This document shows, in pieces, positions 47,001 through 59,400 of a stretch of 64,000 bases of DNA (position 1 is its first letter; the number at the start of each line of letters is the position of its first letter). The DNA lies in contig OZ025248.1 in assembly GCA_964019135.1 (NCBI GenBank), forward strand, positions 72,360,119 through 72,424,118, in the 5' to 3' direction. The notes below the pieces were generated by a model. The model made no database searches. It saw nothing but the letters and a program-made list of their open reading frames with translations, and was not told the DNA's origin. The DNA is from Arenicola marina. Lineage: Eukaryota > Annelida > Polychaeta > Arenicolidae. The translations under genes and the position numbers were made by a program.

Positions 47001-50000
47001 AACAAAGACACTTGCGGCGCATGGATTGAAAGCAAATGCCGTTATAAAGCGCCTAATAGCTAATTGTAATGGCATGTCTGTCGACATTGCCCTCTAGTTG
47101 TTCGATAAAATGGTCCTGCCGGCTATTACGTATGGAGCAGAAGTTTCGGGCTATAAACGTTATGATCATATTGAAATAGTCAATTTAAATTTCTGTAAAT
47201 ATTTACTTAGGGTTTCCTCAAGAACAACAACGGCAGCCGTGTTGGGTGAATGCGGTCGTTACCCTATATTTGTCACATGTTATCAAAAAGTTATATCATT
47301 TTGGTTAAAACTACTTAATATTGGGGACGAACGCATTCCAAAGAGCTATTACTTTATGTTATACAAAATGGACGGAAATGGGAGAGAAAATTGGGCGACT
47401 CATGTGAGGCGTATTTTATTCAGGTACGGTTTAAGAGATTGTTACCAACAGGAGTGGTAGGTAGGTAGGTAGTTTATTTTGTCAAAAGGCCTTCAGGCCC
47501 ATGGGACATAACAATGAACGTATATACATTTGTCAACAAATAATAACATTTTCCGTGTTTTGAATTTACAGCTGCGCGCTGACACGTTTTTCTAGAGTGT
47601 GCACAAACATCGCTAATTTTCTTAGGGTAAACATATCTACACTTGACATCAACATAATAAAGTTCTCGTATGTTGGGGGATTCCAAAAAGCGTTGTCTAT
47701 ATATAAATGTCTGATATCCATAAACTTCGGGCAACACAATAACACGTGGTATTCATCTTCTATAACAAGGACATTTCTTACAGCACAGTGTTTACAAATT
47801 CTGTTTTCAAGTAATGTTCCATCACGGCGACCTAATTCAATAGAGAGATTATGAGCTGAACATCTAAAACGCGAAAGAGACTTTCTAAGTTTGGCAACAT
47901 TTACTCTCAGTAAATATACTTCAAAGGAGAGTTGGTCCTTAAATGTACAAAACACACTAAGGCGACTTTGATCTCTAACCTTCATATGCCATTCTTCAAT
48001 AAAACAGTTTTCTAATCTCTGGTTTAGCTCAGCAATAAATACACTTTCGTCATAAACTGATTGGTTAATCCATACATCATTAAAATCATATTTAGACAAC
48101 AGAACTTTCACTGAGCTAGCCCAGGATGATCTACTTTGATTGTCAAATTCTTTAAGCATGTTATAACAGCTTTTGACATACCTACTATTTGGCATCCGTA
48201 ATATCTTTAACCAGTACTTAATACACTTAACATTATAAATTTTTGCTAAGGGTAACCTGCCACATTCACCTAATGCGGCGGCGTCCGATGTTAACTTGGG
48301 TAGTCCCAATAATCTCTTACAAAATCTAACTTGGACTTTCTCGATTTCCTTATACTCTTGATAACCCCAGATTTCGGCTCCATACGTGAGAATTGGCACA
48401 ATGATTCGATCAAATAGAGTAAATGCTGCTTTTATAGGTAGACCGTTAAGTTTCTTATCAAGCTTGTAGATAGAGGACAATGCTCTGTTGGCTTGACCAG
48501 TCAGTGTAGAAACAGCTTTCGACCATCTAAGTGTGCTAGTCAATACCAACCCTAAATATTTATACGACGATACAACTTTCAACCGTTCACCATCGAAAAA
48601 CCATCGCTCGTTTGCTTTAACTATTCCTCCTCTCCGAAATACCATCACTTGCGTTTTGTTCATGTTTACTTTTAAACTCCACTTCTTACAATATGCCTCT
48701 AACATATTTATCGTTTGCTGGAGACGTCCTACGGTATCCGCGCAGTTTGCTAAATCATCGGCAAACATGAGTGATATTATGTTTGGGGCATCGTTGCTCA
48801 CATAGATACCTGGGCAGTTAGAGTCTGATAGCATGGATAAATACTCCTCTATATATAAAGCAAACAGCAAGGGACTTAACATACAGCCCTGTCGCGTTCC
48901 GATTTTACACTGAAAATAGTCTGTCAAACTAGATTGTGTCTTAATACACGATTTTAAGTTAGCGTACATATCACGAATAACCGTCATTACATTTCCATGG
49001 ATACCTTTACCTAGTAGACTAAACCATAACAGACTATGGGGCATGCTATCGAACGCCTTTGAAAAATCAATAAATAGGATATAATACCTGCCTTTCTCTT
49101 TCGTTACATACTTTTGAATTATAGACTGCAAGACAAATATTTGATCACAAGTCGAATATCCTTTTCTATATCCCGCCTGCTCTTCTGACCGTAACTCGTT
49201 CTGGTCGACCCATACAGTTAATCTCTCGTTGATTAATTTTGTGAATAGCTTACTGAGGGCAGACAATAAGGATATACCTCTATAATTACTCATGTCAGAC
49301 AGTGATCCTTTCTTATGTACCGGCAATATGAGGGCCTTACACCAATCTCTCGGAAACTTCCCCGTGTCCAGTATCAGATTAAACAGACGAACAAGATATG
49401 GTAACAACAGTTCGGCAACCCCTTTCAACATTTCATTCGGTATTCCGTCGTAACCGGCAGCTTTGCCGTTGGGCAAATGTCGTATACAACCTAGTATTTC
49501 CTCAGCATCAAAAGCTCTATTCAGATGATCTCTTTCCAAACTCTCAACCTGTTCAACGTCACACTTAATACATACATTGTCGTGATCAGCTAGGGTGGAT
49601 AACACCTCTTCCAAAAAAACAGAATCTGATTTCGCAGCCGTGACATTTAATAGATTTGCGAAGTATTCCTTCCACTCCTCAGGTTTTATATTAGAACTAC
49701 TCCTACTGTTACCATGGTTACTGTGCAATCGCTGGATACAACGCCAAAAGGTAGTACAATCGGTACAGCTATCTATCAATGACTGCTGTAAGATCCGTGC
49801 ATGTAGTAGCTTTTTACTTTTACAAAGGTTTTTAAAGTGGTCGAGCAACATTCATGAATCCACCAAGCTAGATACCTATGCAACATACAAGAGTTTACTC
49901 GAACGAGAAAAATATCTCATTGATGTACCTATATCGAAACATCTTATAGCTAATACTAGATTTAGATGCTCAAATCACAGACTTGCCATAAAAACAGGAA

Positions 50001-50426
50001 GATACGAAAACGTTTCAAGGTGTGACCGGATATGTATATATTGTAATATAAATGGCCTCGGTTATGTGGAAGATGAATATCATTTCCTCTGTATCTGTAA
50101 TTTATATAAGGACCTGCGAAATAAATACTTAAGGTACGCCTCCAATTGCACTAGGCAAATATTTATAAATATACTGAAAACAAAGAACCCTACTAAGCTA
50201 ACAGCATTGGGAAACTTCATCTACCATGCAACAAATCTCCGTAATCGATTTTCACAAAGCTGTTCTCGTTAATTGTGATAATATCATACTCTGTATATAG
50301 GTTGTACTATGGGCCGAAGGCCAGCAGTACGAAATAAACCTTTACCATTACCATATATGAGGCGTGGGTAAATACCATGAGGCAATTAACATGTAGGCAT
50401 TCTTTTATTTCTTCACCCCACACCTC

Positions 50427-50463
<37 letters not shown>

Positions 50464-53400
50464 TAGAACGATTTATATGCGACATAACTTCCTTACTATT
50501 CCGATTGGTACTTAGACATGATAAGGGTTATGTTTACGATGGCGACATCGCTTCCGAGCACAAGCTAGTGTCGCCGAGTCAACGTCCTCTAGCATATGGT
50601 GTCTCCCACCTAGATCTGCGTGAAGATGTAGGTCGGCATTCTAGGGTAACCAGGTGATGGGAGTCTTTGGCCATGTAGTTCATTTACAGAGGGGCGAGAT
50701 CAGCGTCATAGGGAGAGGGCAACGCTGACCATGGGCCACCCTTGGGGCTCTGTCTTATAGGTAGGCGAAGGTGGCCGGGTGACCTTTCTTCGTTTTTGCT
50801 ATCGACTGTTTCGATTTTATAATCACAGCTCTGTCCTTCTATTTTGCTTCCCTCGGGAGACGAATAAGGGTGTGAACATATAGCGATATGTCCACTTCCG
50901 ATATGGGGCGGAGAGGCCGACCATTGTCATAGCATGGGGCGGAGAGGCCGACCATTGTCATAGCATGGGGCGGAGAGGCCGACCATTGTCATAACATGGG
51001 GCGGAGAGGCCGACCATTGTCATAGCATGGGGCGGAGAGGCCGATCATTGTCATAGCATGGGGCGGAGAGGCCGACCATTGTCATAGCATGGGGCGGAGA
51101 GGTCGACCATTGTTATAGCATGGGGCGCAGAGGCCGACCATTGTCATAGCATGGGGCGGAGAGGCCGACCATTGTCACAGCATGGGGCGGAGAGGCCGAC
51201 CATTGTCATAGCATGGGGCGCAGAGGCCGACCATTGTCATAGCATGGGGCGGAGAGGCCGACCATTGTCATAGCATGGGGCGGAGAGGCCGACCATTGTC
51301 ATAGCATGGGGCGGAGAGGCCGACCATTGTCATAGCATGGGGCGCAGAGGCCGACCATTGTCATAGCATGGGGCGGAGAGGCCGACCATTGTCATAGCAT
51401 GGGGCGGAGAGGCCGCCCATTGTCATAGCATGGGGCGGAGAGGCCGACCATTGTCATAGCATGGGGCGCAGAGGCCGACCATTGTCATAGCATGGGGCGG
51501 AGAGGTCGACCATTGTCATAGCATGGGGCGGAGAGGCCGACCATTGTCATAGCATGGGGCGGAGAGGCCGACCATTGTCATAGCATGGGGCGCAGAGGCC
51601 GACCATTGTCATAGCATGGGGCGGAGAGGCCGACCATTGTCATAGCATGGGGCGCAGAGGCCGACCATTGTCATAGCATGGGGCGGAGAGGCCGACCATT
51701 GTCACAGCATGGGGCGGAGAGGCCGACCATTGTCATAGCATGGGGCGCAGAGGCCGACCATTGTCATAGCATGGGGCGGAGAGGCCGACCATTGTCATAG
51801 CATGGGGCGGAGAGGCCGACCATTGTCATAGCATGGGGCGGAGAGGCCGACCATTGTCATAGCATGGGGCGCAGAGGCCGACCATTGTCATAGCATGGGG
51901 CGGAGAGGCCGACCATTGTCATAGCATGGGGCGGAGAGGCCGCCCATTGTCATAGCATGGGGCGGAGAGGCCGACCATTGTCATAGCATGGGGCGCAGAG
52001 GCCGACCATTGTCATAGCATGGGGCGGAGAGGTCGACCATTGTCATAGCATGGGGCGGAGAGGCCGACCATTGTCATAGCATGGGGCGGAGAGGCCGACC
52101 ATTGTCATAGCATGGGGCGGAGAGGCCGACCATTGTCATAGCATGGGGCGGAGAGGCCGACCATTGTCATAGCATGGGGCGCAGAGGCCGACCATTGTCA
52201 TAGCATGGGGCGGAGAGGCCGACCATTGTCATAGCATGGGGCGGAGAGGCCGACCATTGTCATAGCATGGGGCGGAGAGGCCGCCCATTGTCATAGCATG
52301 GGGCGGAGAGGCCGACCATTGTCATAGCATGGGGCGGAGAGGTCGACCATTGTCATAGCATGGGGCGCAGAGGCCGACCATTGTCATAGCATGGGGCGGA
52401 GAGGCCGACCATTGTCATAGCATGGGGCGGAGAGGCCGACCATTGTCATAGCATGGGGCGGAGAGGCCGACCATTGTCATAGCATGGGGCGCAGAGGCCG
52501 ACCATTGTCATAGCATGGGGCGGAGAGGCCGACCATTGTCATAGCATGGGGCGGAGAGGCCGACCATTGTCATAGCATGGGGCGCAGAGGCCGACCATTG
52601 TCATAGCATGGGGCGGAGAGGCCGACCATTGTCATAGCATGGGGCGGAGAGGCCGACCATTGTCATAGCATGGGGCGGAGAGGCCGACCATTTTGACAGC
52701 ATGCGGCGGAGAGGTCGACCATTGTCGTAGCATGGGGCGGAGAGGCCGACCATTGTCATAGCATGGGGCGGAGAGGCCGACCATTGTCATAGCATGGGGC
52801 GGAGAGGCCGACCATTGTCATAGCATGGGGCGGAGAGGTCGACCATTGTCATAGCATGGGGCGCAGAGGCCGACCATTGTCATAGCATGGGGCGCAGAGG
52901 CCGACCATTGTCATAGCATGGGGCGGAGAGGCCGACCATTGTCATAGCATGGGGCGGAGAGGCCGACCATTGTCATAGCATGGGGCGCAGAGGCCGACCA
53001 TTGTCATAGCATGGGGCGGAGAGGCCGACCATTGTCATAGCATGGGGCGGAGAGGCCGACCATTGTCATAATATGGGGCGGAGAGGCCGACCATTGTCAT
53101 AGCATGGGGCGGAGAGGCCGACCATTGTCATAGCATGGGTCGGAGAGGCCGACCATTGTCATAGCATGGGGCGGAGTGGTCGACCATTGTCATAGCATGG
53201 GGCGCAGAGGCCGACCATTGTCATAGCATGGGGCGGAGAGGCCGACCATTGTCATAGCATGGGGCGGAGAGGCCGACCATTGTCATAGCATGGGGCGCAG
53301 AGGCCGACCATTGTCATAGCATGGGGCGGAGAGGCCGACCATTGTCATAGCATGGGGCGCAGAGGCCGACCATTGTCATAGCATGGGGCGGAGAGGCCGC

Positions 53401-56400
53401 CCATTGTCATAGCATGGGGCGGAGAGGCCGACCATTGTCATAGCATGGGGCGGAGAGGCCGACCATTGTCATAGCATGGGGCGGAGAGGCCGCCCATTGT
53501 CATAGCATGGGGCGGAGAGGCCGACCATTGTCATAGCATGGGGCGCAGAGGCCGACCATTGTCATAGCATGGGGCGGAGAGGTCGACCATTGTCATAGCA
53601 TGGGGCGGAGAGGCCGACCATTGTCATAGCATGGGGCGCAGCGGCCGACCATTGTCATAGCATCGGTCGCAGAGGCCGACCATTGTCATAGCATGGGGCG
53701 GAGAGGCCGACCATTGTCATAGCATGGGGCGGAGAGGCCGACCATTGTCATAGCATGGGGCGCAGAGGCCGACCATTGTCATAGCATGGGGCGGAGAGGC
53801 CGACCATTGTCATAGCATGGGGCGGAGAGGCCGCCCATTGTCATAGCATGGGGCGGAGAGGCCGACCATTGTCATAGCATGGGGCGGAGAGGCCGACCAT
53901 TGTCATAGCATGGGGCGCAGAGGCCGACCATTGTCATAGCATGGGGCGGAGAGGCCGCCCATTGTCATAGCATGGGGCGGAGAGGCCGACCATTGTCACA
54001 GCATGGGGCGGAGAGGTCGACCATTTTGACAGCATGCGGCGGAGAGGTCGACCATTGTCATAGCATGGGGCGGAGAGGCCGACCATTGTCATAGCATGGG
54101 GCGGAGAGGCCGACCATTGTCATAGCATGGGGCGGAGAGGCCGCCCATTGTCATAGCATGCGGCGGAGAGGTCGACCATTGTCATAGCATGGGGCGGAGA
54201 GGCCGACCTTTGTCACAGCATGGGGCGGAGAGGTCGACCATTTTGACAGCATGCGGCGGAGAGGTCGACCATTGTCATAGCATGGGGCGGAGAGGCCGTC
54301 CATTGTCATAGCATGGAGCGGAGAGGCCGACCATTGTCATAGCATGGGGCGGAGAGGCCGACCATTGTCATAGCATGGGGCGGAGAGGTCGACCATTGTC
54401 ATAGCATGGGGCGCAGAGGCCGACCATTGTCATAGCATGGGGCGGAGAGGCCGACCATTGTCATAGCATGGGGCGGAGAGGCCGACCATTGTCATAGCAT
54501 GGGGCGGAGAGGCCGACCATTGTCATAGCATGGGGCGCAGAGGCCGACCATTGTCATAGCATGGGGCGGAGAGGCCGACCATTGTCATAGCATGGGGCGG
54601 AGAGGCCGACCATTGTCATAGCATGGGGCGCAGAGGCCGACCATTGTCATAGCATGGGGCGGAGAGGCCGACCATTGTCATAGCATGGGGCGGAGAGGCC
54701 GACCATTGTCATAGCATGGGGCGGAGAGGCCGACCATTTTGACAGCATGCGGCGGAGAGGTCGACCATTGTCGTAGCATGGGGCGAAGAGGCCGATCATT
54801 GTCATAGCATGGGGCGGAGAGGCCGACCATTGTCATAGCATGGGGCGGAGAGGCCGACCATTGTCATAGCATGGGGCGGAGAGGCCGACCATTGTCATAG
54901 CATGGGGCGGAGAGGCCGACCATTTTGACAGCATGCGGCGGAGAGGTCGACCATTGTCGTAGCATGGGGCGAAGAGGCCGATCATTGTCATAGCATGGGG
55001 CGGAGAGGCCGACCATTGTCATAGCATGGGGCGGAGAGGTCGACCATTGTCATAGCATGGGGCGCAGAGGCCGACCATTGTCATAGCATGGGGCGGAGAG
55101 GCCGACCATTGTCATAGCATGGGGCGGAGAGGCCGACCATTGTCATAGCATGGGGCGGAGAGGCCGACCATTGTCATAGCATGGGGCGCAGAGGCCGACC
55201 ATTGTCATAGCATGGGGCGGAGAGGCCGACCATTGTCATAGCATGGGGCGGAGAGGCCGACCATTGTCATAGCATGGGGCGCAGAGGCCGACCATTGTCA
55301 TAGCATGGGGCGGAGAGGCCGACCATTGTCATAGCATGGGGCGGAGAGGCCGACCATTGTCATAGCATGGGGCGGAGAGGCCGGCCATTGTCATAGCATG
55401 GGGCGGAGAGGCCGACCATTGTCATAGCATGGGGCGGAGAGGTCGACCATTGTCATAGCATGGGGCGCAGAGGCCGACCATTGTCATAGCATGGGGCGGA
55501 GAGGCCGACCATTGTCATAGCATGGGGCGGAGAGGCCGACCATTGTCATAGCATGGGGCGCAGAGGCCGACCATTGTCATAGCACGGGGCGGAGAGGCCG
55601 ACCATTGTCATAGCATGGGGCGGAGAGGTCGACCATTGTCATAGCATTGGGCGGAGAGGCCAACCATTGTCATAGCATGGGGCGCAGAGGCCGACCATTG
55701 CCATAGCATGGGGCGCAGAGGCCGACCATTGTCATAGCATGGGGCGGAGAGGCCGCCCATTGTCATAGCATGGGGCGGAGAGGCCGACCATTGTCACAGC
55801 ATGGGGCGGAGAGGTCGACCATTTTGACAGCATGCGGCGGAGAGGTCGACCATTGTCATAGCATGGGGCGGAGAGGCCGACCATTGTCATAGCATGGGGC
55901 GGAGAGGCCGACCATTGTCATAGCATGGGGCGGAGAGGCCGCCCATTGTCATAGCATGCGGCGGAGAGGTCGACCATTGTCATAGCATGGGGCGGAGAGG
56001 CCGACCTTTGTCACAGCATGGGGCGGAGAGGTCGACCATTTTGACAGCATGCGGCGGAGAGGTCGACCATTGTCATAGCATGGGGCGGAGAGGCCGTCCA
56101 TTGTCATAGCATGGGGCGGAGAGGCCGACCATTGTCATAGCATGGGGCGGAGAGGCCGACCATTGTCATAGCATGGGGCGGAGAGGTCGACCATTGTCAT
56201 AGCATGGGGCGCAGAGGCCGACCATTGTCATAGCATGGGGCGGAGAGGCCGACCATTGTCATAGCATGGGGCGGAGAGGCCGACCATTGTCATAGCATGG
56301 GGCGGAGAGGCCGACCATTGTCATAGCATGGGGCGCAGAGGCCGACCATTGTCATAGCATGGGGCGGAGAGGCCGACCATTGTCATAGCATGGGGCGGAG

Positions 56401-59400
56401 AGGCCGACCATTGTCATAGCATGGGGCGCAGAGGCCGACCATTGTCATAGCATGGGGCGGAGAGGCCGACCATTGTCATAGCATGGGGCGGAGAGGCCGA
56501 CCATTGTCATAGCATGGGGCGGAGAGGCCGACCATTTTGACAGCATGCGGCGGAGAGGTCGACCATTGTCGTAGCATGGGGCGAAGAGGCCGATCATTGT
56601 CATAGCATGGGGCGGAGAGGCCGACCATTGTCATAGCATGGGGCGGAGAGGCCGACCATTGTCATAGCATGGGGCGGAGAGGCCGACCATTGTCATAGCA
56701 TGGGGCGGAGAGGCCGACCATTTTGACAGCATGCGGCGGAGAGGTCGACCATTGTCGTAGCATGGGGCGAAGAGGCCGATCATTGTCATAGCATGGGGCG
56801 GAGAGGCCGACCATTGTCATAGCATGGGGCGGAGAGGTCGACCATTGTCATAGCATGGGGCGCAGAGGCCGACCATTGTCATAGCATGGGGCGGAGAGGC
56901 CGACCATTGTCATAGCATGGGGCGGAGAGGCCGACCATTGTCATAGCATGGGGCGGAGAGGCCGACCATTGTCATAGCATGGGGCGCAGAGGCCGACCAT
57001 TGTCATAGCATGGGGCGGAGAGGCCGACCATTGTCATAGCATGGGGCGGAGAGGCCGACCATTGTCATAGCATGGGGCGCAGAGGCCGACCATTGTCATA
57101 GCATGGGGCGGAGAGGCCGACCATTGTCATAGCATGGGGCGGAGAGGCCGACCATTGTCATAGCATGGGGCGGAGAGGCCGGCCATTGTCATAGCATGGG
57201 GCGGAGAGGCCGACCATTGTCATAGCATGGGGCGGAGAGGTCGACCATTGTCATAGCATGGGGCGCAGAGGCCGACCATTGTCATAGCATGGGGCGGAGA
57301 GGCCGACCATTGTCATAGCATGGGGCGGAGAGGCCGACCATTGTCATAGCATGGGGCGCAGAGGCCGACCATTGTCATAGCACGGGGCGGAGAGGCCGAC
57401 CATTGTCATAGCATGGGGCGGAGAGGTCGACCATTGTCATAGCATTGGGCGGAGAGGCCAACCATTGTCATAGCATGGGGCGCAGAGGCCGACCATTGCC
57501 ATAGCATGGGGCGCAGCGGCCGACCATTGTCATAGCATGGGGCCGAGAGGCCGACCATTGTCATAGCATGGGGCGGAGAGGCCGACCATTGTCATAGCAT
57601 GGGGCGGAGAGGCCGACCATTGTCATAGCATGGGGCGCAGAGGCCGACCATTGTCATAGCATGGGGCGGAGAGGCCGACCATTGTCATAGCATGGGGCGG
57701 AGAGGCCGCCCATTGTCATAGCATGGGGCGGAGAGGCCGACCATTGTCATAGCATGGGGCGCAGAGGCCGACCATTGTCATAGCATGGGGCGGAGAGGTC
57801 GACCATTGTCATAGCATGGGGCGGAGAGGCCGACCATTGTCATAGCATGGGGCGGAGAGGCCGACCATTGTCATAGCATGGGGCGGAGAGGCCGACCATT
57901 GTCATAGCATGGGGCGGAGAGGCCGACCATTGTCATAGCATGGGGCGCAGAGGCCGACCATTGTCATAGCATGGGGCGGAGAGGCCGACCATTGTCATAG
58001 CATGGGGCGGAGAAGCCGACCATTGTCATAGCATGGGGCGGAGAGGCCGCCCATTGTCATAGCATGGGGCGGAGAGGCCGACCATTGTCATAGCATGGGG
58101 CGGAGAGGTCGACCATTGTCATAGCATGGGGCGCAGAGGCCGACCATTGTCATAGCATGGGGCGGAGAGGCCGACCATTGTCATAGCATGGGGCGGAGAG
58201 GCCGACCATTGTCATAGCATGGGGCGGAGAGGCCGACCATTGTCATAGCATGGGGCGCAGAGGCCGACCATTGTCATAGCATGGGGCGGAGAGGCCGACC
58301 ATTGTCATAGCATGGGGCGGAGAGGCCGACCATTGTCATAGCATGGGGCGCAGAGGCCGACCATTGTCATAGCATGGGGCGGAGAGGCCGACCATTGTCA
58401 TAGCATGGGGCGGAGAGGCCGACCATTGTCATAGCATGAGGCGGAGAGGCCGACCATTTTGACAGCATGCGGCGGAGAGGTCGACCATTGTCGTAGCATG
58501 GGGCGGAGAGGCCGACCATTGTCATAGCATGGGGCGGAGAGGCCGACCATTGTCATAGCATGGGGCGCAGAGGCCGACCATTGTCATAGCATGGGGCGGA
58601 GAGGTCGACCATTGTCATAGCATGGGGCGCAGAGGCCGACCATTGTCATAGCATGGGGCGCAGAGGCCGACCATTGTCATAGCATGGGGCGGAGAGGCCG
58701 ACCATTGTCATAGCATGGGTCGGAGAGGCCGACCATTGTCATAGCATGGGGCGCAGAGGCCGACCATTGTCATAGCATGGGGCGGAGAGGCCGACCATTG
58801 TCATAGCATGGGGCGGAGAGGCCGACCATTGTCATAATATGGGGCGGAGAGGCCGACCATTGTCATAGCATGGGGCGGAGAGGCCGACCATTGTCATAGC
58901 ATGGGTCGGAGAGGCCGACCATTGTCATAGCATGGGGCGGAGTGGTCGACCATTGTCATAGCATGGGGCGCAGAGGCCGACCATTGTCATAGCATTCGGC
59001 GGAGAGGCCGACCATTGTCATAGCATGGGGCGGAGAGGCCGACCATTGTCATAGCATGGGGCGCAGAGGCCGACCATTGTCATAGCATGGGGCGGAGAGG
59101 CCGACCATTGTCATAGCATGGGGCGGAGAGGCCGACCATTGTCATAGCATGGGGCGGAGAGGCCGACCATTGTCATAGCATGGGGCGGAGAGGCGGACCA
59201 TTGTCATAGCATGGGGCGGAGAGGCCGACCATTGTCATAGCATGGGGCGGAGAGGCCGCCCATTGTCATAGCATGGGGCGGAGAGGCCGACCATTGTCAT
59301 AGCATGGGGCGCAGAGGCCGACCATTGTCATAGCATGGGGCGGAGAGGTCGACCATTGTCATAGCATGGGGCGGAGAGGCCGACCATTGTCATAGCATGG

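Larger units (their letters stand above)
45545..50345 (+). pseudogene. LINE-1 of the nest: broken reverse transcriptase, interrupted by a second LINE
   Basis: Reverse-transcriptase sequence occupies 45557-47458 and resumes at 49842-50275 after the inserted minus-strand LINE. Seen in order: SNYRGISLIPAMGN, FIDFSKAFDRVPH (motif A), TGTRQGCKLSPLLF (motif B), CADDLAQFAD (motif C with Cys replacing the usual aromatic), NMDKTK, FYKYLGIVFS, LPAITYGAEV; after the insertion, CIYC...H...C zinc-knuckle sequence and a short tail. Damage: a duplication of TTTGCAGATTAATCAAGCA at 46461-46479 and 46487-46505 shifts the frame, a TAG lies at 47095-47097, and the nested insertion splits it. The 5' part (endonuclease) is missing. 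The 3' end has GGGCCGAAGGCC and ACCATTACCAT near 50345. Confidence 0.88.
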
